Source: Halomonas cerina (GTDB taxonomy: Bacteria; Pseudomonadota; Gammaproteobacteria; Pseudomonadales; Halomonadaceae). From it: a stretch of 64,000 bases of DNA. The stretch covers positions 213,744 to 277,743 of the forward strand of contig NZ_JACHXP010000003.1 in assembly GCF_014192215.1 (NCBI RefSeq), written 5' to 3'. Below are positions 53,561-62,116 of this stretch, in pieces. Made by a program: the position numbers and the translations under genes. The notes below the pieces were generated by a model, which was given only the letters and a program-made list of their open reading frames with translations, was not told where the DNA came from and searched no databases. The stretch's first letter is position 1, and every line of letters starts with the position of its first letter.

Positions 53561-53572
53561 GACAACGGCGTC
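53561..53572 (+). promoter_or_regulatory. Hexaloop hairpin, candidate NasT target in the nasA leader
   Basis: GAC-AACGGC-GTC: the loop is identical to the AACGGC loop in the nirB operon leader. The stem is short (3 bp, extendable over a bulge). Its 3' arm overlaps the 5' arm of the leader terminator, so the two structures would be mutually exclusive. Confidence 0.5.
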
Positions 53573-53620
53573 CAGCCTCGGGAACCTGCGGGTCACCGAG
53601 GGTGGGCGCCTTTTCTTTTT
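53567..53620 (+). terminator. Leader terminator (attenuator) of nasA
   Basis: GGCGTCCAGCCTCGG (53567-53581) pairs with CCGAGGGTGGGCGCC (53596-53610), 13 of 15 positions, followed by TTTTCTTTTT. A textbook intrinsic terminator placed 22 nt before the nasA start codon, where it must be read through for expression. Confidence 0.8.
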
Positions 53621-53641
53621 GCACAACCAATGAGGTATGCC

Positions 53642-56389
53642 ATGCACCAGGCCCGAACGACTTGTCCCTACTGCGGCGTCGGCTGTGGCGTGCTGGCTCA
53701 CGTCGATGACGATCGCCTGACCGATGTGGAGGGCGACGGTGACCATCCGGCCAACTACGGACGGCTATGCGTCAAGGGCTCGGCGCTCGCCGAGACCCTA
53801 GGCGAGCATGGCCGCCTGACCCGTCCCCGGGTCGACGGCGTCGAAGTCGACTGGGACACCGCGCTCGACGCCGTGGCCGAGCGGCTGCAGGCCACCCGCG
53901 ATGCCGCCGGCGACCAGGCCGTGGCGGCCTACCTGTCCGGCCAGCTGCTCACCGAGGACTATTATGTCGCCAACAAGCTGTTCAAGGGCTTTATCGGCAC
54001 GCCCCACCTGGATACCAACTCGCGGCTGTGCATGGCCTCGGCGGTGGCCGCCTACAAGCGCTCGCTGGGTGCCGACGCCGTGCCCTGCAGCTACGAGGAC
54101 CTGGAGGAGGCCGAGCTGGTGGTGCTGGTGGGCTCCAACCTGGCCTGGAACCACCCGGTGCTCTACCAGCGCCTGCGCACCGCCAAGACCCGCAACCCGC
54201 TGATGCGGGTGGTGGTGATCGATCCTAGGGTCACCGACAGCTGCGAGATCGCCGACCTCTACCTGGGGCTTGCGCCCGGCAGCGACGCGCGGCTGTTTAA
54301 TGGCCTGCTGGCCTGGATGGCCGACAAGGGCAAGCTCGACACCATCTACCTGGAGCAGCACACCCGGGGGCTCGACGAGGCGCTGGCCGCGGCCCGCGAG
54401 GACGATTGTACCGTCGAGGCCATCGCCGCCGACTGCGATGTCGACGCGGAGCGCCTGGAGACCTTCTTCTACTGGTTCGCCAGCCAGCTGCACGTGGTGA
54501 CCCTCTATTCCCAGGGCATCAACCAGTCGTCCAGCGGCACCGACAAGTGCAACGCCATCATCAACTGCCACCTGGCCGGCGGCAAGATCGGCCTGCCCGG
54601 CGCCGGGCCCTTCTCGATCACCGGCCAGCCCAACGCCATGGGCGGCCGCGAGGTGGGCGGCCTGGCCAACCAGCTGGCCGCCCATATGGACTATGACTCA
54701 CCTGGCGCTATCCAGCGCGTCACCCGTTTCTGGAGCAAGGCGTCGTTGACACCGACTCTGCCCGAGGGGCCGGGGCACAAGGCCGTCGAGCTGTTCGAGG
54801 CCATCGAACGTGGCGAGGTCCAGGCACTGTGGGTGATGGCCACCAACCCAGCGGTCAGCTTGCCCGACGCCAACCGCGTGCGCGCGGCGCTGGCGAAGTG
54901 CCCGCTGGTGATCGTCTCCGAGTGCATGGCCGACACCGACCTTATGCCCTATGCCGATATCGTGCTGCCGGCCTCGTCGTGGTCGGAGAAGAACGGCACC
55001 GTGACCAACTCCGAGCGGCGCATCTCGCGCCAGCGCGGGCTGCTGCTGCCGCCCGGCGAGGCGCACCACGACTGGTGGATCATCGCCCAGGTCGCCCATC
55101 GCCTGGGCTACGGCGAGGCCTTCGCCTACGAGCATCCCGCCGAGATCTTCGCCGAGCACGCGCGGCTCTCCGGCTTCGAGAACGCGCCCGACCACCCGGG
55201 CCATCGTGCCCGGATGTTCGATATCTCGGCGCTGGCCGCGCTGGATCGCGAGGGCTACGACGCCCTGGCGCCGATCCAGTGGCCGGTGACCGCCGACGTC
55301 CCCCATGGCACCGCCCGGCTGTTCGAGGATGGTCGCTTCGCCACCGCCGATGGGCGCGCCAGGCTCTTTCCGGTGCGTCCGCGGGGGCCCGTCCAGGCGC
55401 TCGACGCGACCCATTCGCTGCGGCTCAACACCGGACGCGTGCGCGACCAGTGGCATACCATGACCCGCACCGGCCGCGCGGCCCGGCTGATGAACCACCG
55501 GGCCGAACCCTTCATCGAAATCGCCCCGGAAGATGCCCAGGCGCTCGGGCTCGGCGACCAGCAGCTGGCGCGCCTGACCAGTGCCACCGGCGAGTACCGT
55601 GGCCGGGTCCGGCTGTCGCGCGGCCAGCGACGCGGCGAGGTGTTCGTGCCCATCCACTGGACCGATCGCTTCTCGGCCCGGGCCCTGGCCGGCAGCCTGC
55701 TCGCGGCCCATGTCGACCCGCTCTCCGGCCAGCCCGAGGCCAAGCACGGCGCCGTGGCGGTGACGCCGCTGGCCACGGCCTGCGAGGCCACCCTGCTGGT
55801 CGCGGGGGATCTCGAGGTCAGCGAAACCGTGCGGCAGAGCGCCGACTACTGGACGCGGATCCCGCTGGGCCATGCCGACCGCTGGCAGCTGGCCTGGGGC
55901 GAGGGCGAGGCGGGGCTGGCCCGCCTCACCGAGAGCCTGCCGGTGCCGGCCTCGCTGTGGTGCGACGATCCCGCCACCGGCCGCTGGCGGGCGGCCGGCC
56001 TCGAGGACGGCCGCTTGCGCTGGTGGCTGATGGTGGGGCCGCCCGCCGAGCTGCCGGGCCTGGCCTGGCTCGACGCACGCTTCGCCGAGGCGGCCGAGGG
56101 CCTGCCCCTGGAGGACGGGCGTCGCCGTCGGCTGCTGGCCGGCTGCGATGACGGTGGTGCCGCCAACGGCCCGCTGGTCTGCAGCTGCCACCAGGTGGGC
56201 CAGGCCGCCATCGTCGCCGCCATTCGCGCGGGCGACGCCAGCGTCGAGGCGCTGGGCGCGCGACTCGCCTGCGGCACCCAGTGCGGCAGCTGCATTCCCG
56301 AACTGAAATCCCTTATTGAAGAAAGTAGCGAAGAGGAGGGGCCCCATGTGCGCTCTGAACAGACCCCTGAAGCCGTTCAAGTTGCTTGA
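53642..56389 (+). CDS. nasA: Assimilatory nitrate reductase catalytic subunit NasA with C-terminal BFD domain
   Basis: 915 residues, cytoplasmic. N-terminal [4Fe-4S] ligands Cys8, Cys11, Cys15 and Cys43, then a bis-MGD molybdoenzyme body (LDTNSRLCMASA with the probable Mo-ligand Cys; GQPNAMGGREVGGLANQLAAHM). A C-terminal BFD-like [2Fe-2S] domain has Cys847, Cys849, Cys881 and Cys884. Reduces nitrate to nitrite. ATG 53642 follows GAGGT; another ATG at 53630 is in frame. Controlled by a sigma-54 promoter and leader terminator. The siroheme methyltransferase gene overlaps its end by 44 bp. Confidence 0.95.
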   Translation: MHQARTTCPYCGVGCGVLAHVDDDRLTDVEGDGDHPANYGRLCVKGSALAETLGEHGRLTRPRVDGVEVDWDTALDAVAERLQATRDAAGDQAVAAYLSGQLLTEDYYVANKLFKGFIGTPHLDTNSRLCMASAVAAYKRSLGADAVPCSYEDLEEAELVVLVGSNLAWNHPVLYQRLRTAKTRNPLMRVVVIDPRVTDSCEIADLYLGLAPGSDARLFNGLLAWMADKGKLDTIYLEQHTRGLDEALAAAREDDCTVEAIAADCDVDAERLETFFYWFASQLHVVTLYSQGINQSSSGTDKCNAIINCHLAGGKIGLPGAGPFSITGQPNAMGGREVGGLANQLAAHMDYDSPGAIQRVTRFWSKASLTPTLPEGPGHKAVELFEAIERGEVQALWVMATNPAVSLPDANRVRAALAKCPLVIVSECMADTDLMPYADIVLPASSWSEKNGTVTNSERRISRQRGLLLPPGEAHHDWWIIAQVAHRLGYGEAFAYEHPAEIFAEHARLSGFENAPDHPGHRARMFDISALAALDREGYDALAPIQWPVTADVPHGTARLFEDGRFATADGRARLFPVRPRGPVQALDATHSLRLNTGRVRDQWHTMTRTGRAARLMNHRAEPFIEIAPEDAQALGLGDQQLARLTSATGEYRGRVRLSRGQRRGEVFVPIHWTDRFSARALAGSLLAAHVDPLSGQPEAKHGAVAVTPLATACEATLLVAGDLEVSETVRQSADYWTRIPLGHADRWQLAWGEGEAGLARLTESLPVPASLWCDDPATGRWRAAGLEDGRLRWWLMVGPPAELPGLAWLDARFAEAAEGLPLEDGRRRRLLAGCDDGGAANGPLVCSCHQVGQAAIVAAIRAGDASVEALGARLACGTQCGSCIPELKSLIEESSEEEGPHVRSEQTPEAVQVA

Positions 56390-57269
56390 CGGCATGCGTC
56401 CCTTCGCCGTCTTGGCGCGGCTGGGTGCGGGCGCCACGCGCTTTCTGGCCGATCTCAAGGGCGCGCGGCCTGATGACGGCGCGACCCAGCTGCCGCGGCG
56501 CGGCGAGTGTCGCCCGGGTAGCGTCTACCTGGTGGGCGCCGGCAGCGGCGACGTCGAGCTGCTGACGCTGAAGGCGGCGCGGCTGCTCGCCCAGGCCGAC
56601 GCCGTGGTCTACGACCGCCTGGTCGGCGATGAGGTGCTGGCGCTGATCCCTGCCGGCCGCGAGCGCTACTACGTGGGCAAGGCCCGTGGCCATCACAGCG
56701 TGCCCCAGGCCGAGATCGGCGCGCTGCTGGTCGAGCTGGCGGGGCAGGGCAAGGTGGTGGTGCGCCTCAAGGGGGGCGATCCCGGGGTGTTCGGGCGTAT
56801 GGGCGAGGAACTCTCTGCGCTCGCCGAGGCCGGGGTGCCGGCCGAGATCGTGCCCGGCATCACCGCCGCCTCGGCGGCCTGTGCCGGCATGGGCATCCCG
56901 CTCACCGACCGCGCCCACGCCCAGCAGCTGCGCTTTATCACCGCGCAGCTGTGTCGGACGGAAGGAACCCCCGACTGGGCCTCGCTGGCACGCCGCGACG
57001 AGACCCTGGTGTTCTACATGGGGCTGGCCAAGGTCGAGGCGATCTGTGCCGGCCTGCGCGGCGCCGGGCTGCCCGACGACTGGCCGATCATGCTGGTGGC
57101 CCACGCCAGCCTGCCCGAGCAGGCGGCGCTGACCGGCACCCTGGCCGATATGCCGGAGCAGCTCGCCGCTCACCCGCTGCCGTCACCCTGCCTGATCGTG
57201 GTGGGCAGCGTGGTGCGCATGGTCGCAACCAGCCCGGCGGCGGATATCTATACTGACGCGACTCGCTGA
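56346..57269 (+). CDS. cobA: Uroporphyrinogen-III C-methyltransferase (SUMT)
   Basis: 307 residues; methylates uroporphyrinogen III to precorrin-2 on the way to siroheme, the cofactor of NirB. Family blocks: VYLVGAGSGDVELLTLKAARLL (about 61-82), VVYDRLV, VVVRLKGGDPGVFGRMGEE and VPGITAASAACAGMGIPLTDR. There is an extra N-terminal stretch of about 55 residues before the domain. ATG 56346 has AGGAGGGG upstream and lies inside the nasA 3' end, giving co-expression with nasA. No CysG dehydrogenase/ferrochelatase domain, so those steps are done elsewhere. Confidence 0.9.
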   Translation: MCALNRPLKPFKLLDGMRPFAVLARLGAGATRFLADLKGARPDDGATQLPRRGECRPGSVYLVGAGSGDVELLTLKAARLLAQADAVVYDRLVGDEVLALIPAGRERYYVGKARGHHSVPQAEIGALLVELAGQGKVVVRLKGGDPGVFGRMGEELSALAEAGVPAEIVPGITAASAACAGMGIPLTDRAHAQQLRFITAQLCRTEGTPDWASLARRDETLVFYMGLAKVEAICAGLRGAGLPDDWPIMLVAHASLPEQAALTGTLADMPEQLAAHPLPSPCLIVVGSVVRMVATSPAADIYTDATR

Positions 57270-57332
57270 GGGGATGTGTCTCCGGCTTGCTTGGGCGGGC
57301 GGTGCCGATTGGTTGGCGACTGCAAGGCACCC

Positions 57333-57761
57333 TCAGGGCTCGCGTCCCAGGAAGGCCTCGAAAACCTCGCGGCTGGTCAGGTTGCGGGTCTCGTTGCCGA
57401 AGTGGTACCAAGCCGGTTTCTCGTCGATGAAGATCTGCGAATCGAGGGTCCAGGCCTCGCCGTCGTCAACCAGGCCGGCCGGCACGGCGTAGTGGTCGCC
57501 GGTCTTCAGACGATAGAAGAGGTGGGTGCCGCAGTGGCGGCAGAAGGCCCGCTCGGCCCAGTCCGAGGAGGCATAGAGCGTGATGCTGTCCCCGCCCTCT
57601 ATGTCGACCCGTGACACCGTCTCCAGTGCCAGCAGTGGGCCGCCGCCCCAAGTGCGGCACATCCGGCAGTGGCAGGCGCCAACGTTCTGGCGGGTGGCCT
57701 CAAGGGTCAGGCGCACGGCTCCGCAAAGGCAGCTGCCGCGCGCCGTTATTCCATCTTTCAT
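57333..57761 (-). CDS. GFA/CENP-V family zinc protein
   Basis: 142 residues. Zinc-binding cysteines in SCLCGAVRL, CHCRMCRTWGG and FCRHCGTHLFY follow the pattern of glutathione-dependent formaldehyde-activating (Gfa) and CENP-V-like proteins. True Gfa activity in most such proteins is doubtful; a glutathione S-transfer or other carbon-sulfur lyase role is possible. ATG 57761 follows GAGGAAG. Single gene on the minus strand, convergent with cobA. Confidence 0.85.
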   Translation of the reverse strand: MKDGITARGSCLCGAVRLTLEATRQNVGACHCRMCRTWGGGPLLALETVSRVDIEGGDSITLYASSDWAERAFCRHCGTHLFYRLKTGDHYAVPAGLVDDGEAWTLDSQIFIDEKPAWYHFGNETRNLTSREVFEAFLGREP

Positions 57762-57900
57762 GGCATCTTCCTCGCTTGACTGCTGGCCGGGGTAGGGGGA
57801 GGCGCGGCGATCGCGGCCCCGGCACGCCGACGGTCGCCGCCCGGTTTGCCGGCTTCGTTCGAGACGGAGCCGGATCCTGTCGCGAGGCCTGCCGGACATA

Positions 57901-58752
57901 TCAGGTATCGTTGAGGGCGGCATCCAGCGCCAGCAGCGCCGACTGCCAGGAGGCCGCATCGGCGGCTGCCCCGTAGGCCAGCGGCAGGTCATGCTCGGCG
58001 GCCATGGCATCGGCGTGCGGGTTGGAAAAGCCGTGGCTGGCTCGAGGATAGTTGATCACCTCGACGACGGCACCTTGCCTTTTGAGGGCCCGGGCCATCT
58101 CCAGTAGGCCGTGATGTTCGACGAACGGGTCCTCGGCCCCGTTGTGGATCTGGACCTTTCCCGTGAACGCCTGTGGCGTGCTCACCGACTGGGTCGGCAC
58201 GCCGTGGAAGCTGATGGCGGCCTCAATCGGCATACCGGCCAGGGCCATGTTCATCACCACGCTGCCCCCGAAACAGTAGCCGATCGCCGCGATACGACTG
58301 CCGTCTACCGCCGGGTGCTCGGCGAGCCTGGCCATGGCCGCTTCCAGCCGGGCACGCGCGGCGGGCCAGTCCTCCATCACCTGGCGCGAGAACGCCTGCG
58401 CTTCATCTGGGTGCGAGGCCAACTGGCCATTGCCGTACATGTCTACCGCGAAGGCCACGAATCCCAGGGCGGCCAGCTGGTTGGCACGCGCCCGGGCGTA
58501 ACTGTCCAGCCCCCACCACTCATGGACCACCAGTACCGCCGGTTGTGGACCCTCGAGACCGGCATTGCGTGCCAGGTAGCCCTGATAGGTGATGCCGCCG
58601 GTGGCATAGTCGAGGACCTCGCTGGTGACGCGTGGCCCCGTCATGACGTTGACCTCCAGGGTCTCGGAGGAAGTCGGCGGCTGTGCCGCGGCGACATTGC
58701 CGGCCGCGACCAGACCGGTCACCAGGCACAATGCAAGCATGAGAGGGCGCAT
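57901..58752 (-). CDS. Secreted dienelactone hydrolase family protein
   Basis: 283 residues with a Sec signal peptide (PLMLALCLVTGLVAAGNVAAA, cleavage about residue 23). The alpha/beta-hydrolase triad is the cysteine in GYCFGG (about 172), aspartate in AEDPF and histidine in ASHGFSNP, as in dienelactone hydrolases. A periplasmic location differs from classical cytoplasmic ClcD, so the natural substrate is unknown. AAGGAGA precedes ATG 58752; the frame's 20-residue extension upstream would spoil the signal peptide. Confidence 0.88.
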   Translation of the reverse strand: MRPLMLALCLVTGLVAAGNVAAAQPPTSSETLEVNVMTGPRVTSEVLDYATGGITYQGYLARNAGLEGPQPAVLVVHEWWGLDSYARARANQLAALGFVAFAVDMYGNGQLASHPDEAQAFSRQVMEDWPAARARLEAAMARLAEHPAVDGSRIAAIGYCFGGSVVMNMALAGMPIEAAISFHGVPTQSVSTPQAFTGKVQIHNGAEDPFVEHHGLLEMARALKRQGAVVEVINYPRASHGFSNPHADAMAAEHDLPLAYGAAADAASWQSALLALDAALNDT

Positions 58753-59055
58753 GGGGGTCTCCTTGCCGGTGGCGGATGTCCTCGGTGAGGTCAGCTGTCC
58801 GGATCGTTTCATGATTTTTTAATATAGCGGGTCCGGCGGTATCCTACACGAATTGGCCGGTCGGTATGTGCTTGCGGGTGGGGTATGGCCGGGGTGACGT
58901 CGACGCGAGGCGGGCCAACGGCCGTTCAATCTGGCGGGTCGTATGGAAGTGCGCGGGTGGAAAGGAAGTGTGCTCGGGTGGCAACAGGGGCAAGCGGAGG
59001 GCCCTCGGGCAGCAGGGCCGGCCAGATCACCGGCCCCAGGCAGGGGGAGGCGAGA
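58753..59055. other. 303-bp intergenic region
   Basis: Between dienelactone hydrolase and peroxiredoxin genes. An AT-rich stretch at about 58810-58830 (GATTTTTTAATATAG) could be part of the dienelactone hydrolase promoter. Nothing else recognised. Confidence 0.3.
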
Positions 59056-59532
59056 TCAGAGCTGTTCGAGGATGGTCTCGGCGCTGCTTTGCTCCACGCC
59101 CTTGGCATCGACGCCCAGATAGTCCACCACGCCGTCGTTGGCGATCAGCGCGAAACGCTTGCAGCGCATTCCCATGCCGCCGGCGCTGGCATCCAGTTCC
59201 AGGCCCAAGGCGCGGGTAAGCTCGGCATTGCCATCGGCGAGCATGGTGATCTGTTGGGCGTTCTGGTCCTTTTGCCAGGCGCCCATCACGAAGGCGTCAT
59301 TGACCGCCATGCAGGCGATGGCATCGACCCCCTTGGCCAGGATATCGTCGGCGCGGACCACGAAACCGGGCATGTGGGTATTGGAGCATCCCGGCGTGAA
59401 GGCGCCGGGAACGGCGAACAGCACCACCTTGCGGCCGGCGAAGAAGTCTCCGGTGCTCAGGTCCTCCGGCCCCTGGGAGCCGTTGGTCTTGATGGTGACA
59501 TCGGGGATGCGGTCGCCCTTGGAGATCGTCAT
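59056..59532 (-). CDS. Peroxiredoxin (Prx5/AhpE-like redoxin)
   Basis: 158 residues. Peroxidatic cysteine Cys49 in the loop VPGAFTPGCSNTHMPGF, typical of Prx5-group peroxiredoxins. It reduces hydroperoxides in the cytoplasm, usually with glutathione/glutaredoxin. A further cysteine (ACMAVND) and a late CKRFAL could act in resolution. ATG 59532 follows AGAGGT; the frame extends upstream without homology. Confidence 0.92.
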   Translation of the reverse strand: MTISKGDRIPDVTIKTNGSQGPEDLSTGDFFAGRKVVLFAVPGAFTPGCSNTHMPGFVVRADDILAKGVDAIACMAVNDAFVMGAWQKDQNAQQITMLADGNAELTRALGLELDASAGGMGMRCKRFALIANDGVVDYLGVDAKGVEQSSAETILEQL

Positions 59533-59662
59533 GGGGGTTTTACCTCTTGTCGGTCGGGTGGATGGCATATCGAGAGGATCATGTCGCCCGGGCCGAGGCC
59601 CGGGCGCCACGCTAATGTAGCAGTCGTCGCGGTGCTCCGGGAAATGCCGGCGACCGGCCGGG

Positions 59663-60772
59663 TCACGATGGCGGGTCGTCCAGGGTGAAGGCCGGGCGAT
59701 GGAAGGCCGCCGCGGCTTCCACCTCGGCCACCCCGCAGATGCCGGGCTGGGGGGGGGCCTGGCCGGCGAGTACCGACAGCACCGCCCTCACGCCGTGGGA
59801 AAGCGACTCGAGGTTATAGCCCCCTTCCAGCACGAAAACCAGGTGGCCATCACAGTGCTCGCGGGCAATCTCCTGGAGCAGCCCGGTCATCGCGCCGAAG
59901 CCCTCGTAGGAGACATTGAGGGCCAGGTCGTGCCAGTGGGGATCGAAACCCGCGGAGACCAGAATCAGATCGGGCCGGAACCATTCCACCGCGGGGATGA
60001 GGATCTCGCGGAAGGCCTTTAGATAGGCCTGGTCACCCGTCCCGGGTGGCAGGGGGACATTGATGGTGGTACCTTCCCCGAGCCCTACGCCGACGTCCTC
60101 GAGTCGTCCCGAGCCAGGGTAGTAGGGAGCGGCCCGGTGGATATCAAAGAGCATCACGTCCGGGTCGGCCCAGAAGATGTCCTGGGTGCCGTTGCCATGG
60201 TGGGCGTCCCAGTCGATGATCAGTACCCGCTGGCAGCCCAGCGTGGCCCGGGCATGCTCGGCGGCTACCGCCACGTTGTTGAGCAGGCAGAAGCCCCGGG
60301 CACGGACCGGCTCGGCATGATGGCCGGGGGGACGTACCAGGGCGAAGGCGCTGTCGGTGCGCCCCGTCATCACCGCCTCGACGGCGGCAATGGCCGTGCC
60401 GGCGGCGACCTCGGCGGCATCGATGCTGCCGGGAGAGACCGCGGTGGTGTCCACATCCAGCCAGGCATTCAGGCCGCGCAGGGAATGCAGGCGTTCCAGG
60501 TAGGCGGTGGTGTGCACCCGGGCGAGTTGCTCCCGGGTCGCGGCCGCGCCGGCCTCGAAGCGCAGCCCGGGAATCGGTTCGCGCTCGAGCAGGTCGAGGA
60601 TGGCGGAAAGACGGCCGGGATGCTCGGGATACTTCCAGGGGATGTTCAGGCTCGCGATCAGTTGACGAATGCGGCGATCCATGCGACCGGGAAGGAAGGG
60701 GGCGTCGCCATCCGGCTGATGGTCCAGGACACGGGCATCATAGAACGCGATCACGCGGTTGTCGTCACTCAC
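59663..60772 (-). CDS. Histone deacetylase family protein (acetylpolyamine/acetoin-type amidohydrolase)
   Basis: 369 residues of the arginase-deacetylase fold. Catalytic histidines in RPPGHHAEP; zinc ligands in IDWDAHHGNGTQ and the later SAGFDPHWHD; EGGYNLESL near the end. Such bacterial enzymes deacetylate polyamines or other acetyl-amides. The start is taken as GTG 60772 because AGGAG lies upstream; ATG 60799 has no ribosome-binding site. Follows the SDR gene by 38 bp, probably an operon. Confidence 0.88.
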   Translation of the reverse strand: MSDDNRVIAFYDARVLDHQPDGDAPFLPGRMDRRIRQLIASLNIPWKYPEHPGRLSAILDLLEREPIPGLRFEAGAAATREQLARVHTTAYLERLHSLRGLNAWLDVDTTAVSPGSIDAAEVAAGTAIAAVEAVMTGRTDSAFALVRPPGHHAEPVRARGFCLLNNVAVAAEHARATLGCQRVLIIDWDAHHGNGTQDIFWADPDVMLFDIHRAAPYYPGSGRLEDVGVGLGEGTTINVPLPPGTGDQAYLKAFREILIPAVEWFRPDLILVSAGFDPHWHDLALNVSYEGFGAMTGLLQEIAREHCDGHLVFVLEGGYNLESLSHGVRAVLSVLAGQAPPQPGICGVAEVEAAAAFHRPAFTLDDPPS

Positions 60773-60810
60773 GGGCTGGGCTCCTGTCGCGCCGATCATG
60801 AAGGAGGTGG

Positions 60811-61497
60811 CTACTCCACCGGGGGCGTGGGGCGCACCAGGATCTCGTTGATGTCCACATGGGCCGGCTGGTTGACCGCATAGATCACCGCGTTGGCGAT
60901 GTCGCGCGGCTCCAGGGCGTGTTCCGGTGGCTCATCGAAGAAGGGGGTGTCGACCATGCCGGGTTCGATCAGGGTCACCCGGATGCCGCTGCCGCGCAGT
61001 TCCTCGCGCAGGTTGTAGCCGATGCCGGTCACTGCCCACTTGGTGGCGCCGTACATCGAGCCGGGAATGGTGGCGCGGCCAGCCGCCGAACCGGTGAGCA
61101 GCATGTGGCCACGGCTGCGCCGCAGGGCCGGCAGGGTGGCCTGTACGGTGAGGCCGACGCCGTAGATGTTGGTCAGGATCATGTCGCGCCACGCTTCGTG
61201 GTCGGCACCACTGAAGCCGCCCGGAGAGCCGCCACGTCCCGCGTTGGCGAATACCGCATCGATCCGCCCGAAACGCTCTAGGGCCTGTTCCACCATGGCT
61301 TGCTGGGCGGCCAGCGAGGTTACGTCGAGCGTGACCGTCATCACCTTCTCGGGCCCGAGCTCCCGGGCCAGCGTGTCCAGCCGCTCGGTAGAGCGGGCGG
61401 CCAGGATCAGCCGGTGACCTTCCCGGGCGGCGGCGCGGGCGGTGGCGGCCCCGATCCCGCTGGAGGCTCCGGTGATGAGCATGACTCTGTCCTGCAT
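60811..61497 (-). CDS. Short-chain dehydrogenase/reductase (SDR)
   Basis: 228 residues, classical SDR with NAD(P) motif TGASSGIGAA (9-18), the NAG motif (FANAGRGG), Ser in LLTGSAAGRAT and the YGATK catalytic Tyr-Lys pair. The arginine after the first strand (AARS) suggests NADP preference. Substrate unknown; resembles the YdfG/serine-dehydrogenase-like group. Upstream of and probably co-transcribed with the deacetylase-like gene. Confidence 0.9.
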   Translation of the reverse strand: MQDRVMLITGASSGIGAATARAAAREGHRLILAARSTERLDTLARELGPEKVMTVTLDVTSLAAQQAMVEQALERFGRIDAVFANAGRGGSPGGFSGADHEAWRDMILTNIYGVGLTVQATLPALRRSRGHMLLTGSAAGRATIPGSMYGATKWAVTGIGYNLREELRGSGIRVTLIEPGMVDTPFFDEPPEHALEPRDIANAVIYAVNQPAHVDINEILVRPTPPVE

Positions 61498-62116
61498 CGT
61501 CCTCTCCTCTCTGGGTGTCGGATCAGCCTATAGCATGGCCACAGGATGAGAGCGCTGCAACGTGCGGACACCAGGGCAAACGCATATTAGAGATTGAATC
61601 TCATTTCAGTCCAGGCAAGTGAGCTCGGTACCTCCTAGGATTACTATCCTTGTTGACGTCTTCACGACCTGACGGTCAGGTCATCAGGCAGCGGATGTTC
61701 GATCCGGCGGCCTCTCGTGGGACCATCACAACGGTAACGATAGCGACAAGCGAAGGAAGCCGGGACATGGGGAAGTCTCAAATGTTCCAGTTATAGCGCC
61801 TAAGGCTACATTAATAAGACGCGATTAAACTCAGGCGTGAGATTTCCCTGACGGCAGCGTCTGAATAGTGACCGACTTTACAATCATTCGAGATCGACCA
61901 ACACTTATTCTGTCACCCCAGTACCACGATAACACCGTGGCCGAGGGGCTAAGATTGGTCTATCTTCCGGCCCAGAGGTCAGGAAGATGACAGCTGCCTG
62001 CGGGGACATAAAAAATCATGACACGCGGTCAAGACCCGTGGGGAATGACTCGCCTTTCGCAGGGCCTGATCACCAACAGCAATGGTTGCCAGCAACCATG
62101 AGGGAACGTGATCATC
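61498..62116. other. 619-bp intergenic region between SDR and sigma-54 activator genes
   Basis: No supported gene. It holds two perfect palindromes: GAGATT-G-AATCTC (61590-61602) and GACCTGAC-G-GTCAGGTC (61666-61682), likely regulator sites. A more AT-rich section at about 61795-61950 probably contains the promoter of the downstream activator. Short open frames show no homology. Confidence 0.5.

Noticed and set aside
53222..53746. A 174-codon minus-strand frame across the nasA promoter and leader
   Set aside because: It runs through the sigma-54 promoter, leader terminator and start of nasA, and its translation has no motif.
61621..61640. GAGCTCGGTACC followed by CCTAGG, resembling a cloning-vector polylinker
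   Set aside because: Only about 12 bp match the SacI-KpnI order and the flanking sequence is not vector-like; a chance occurrence in the intergenic region is more likely than contamination.
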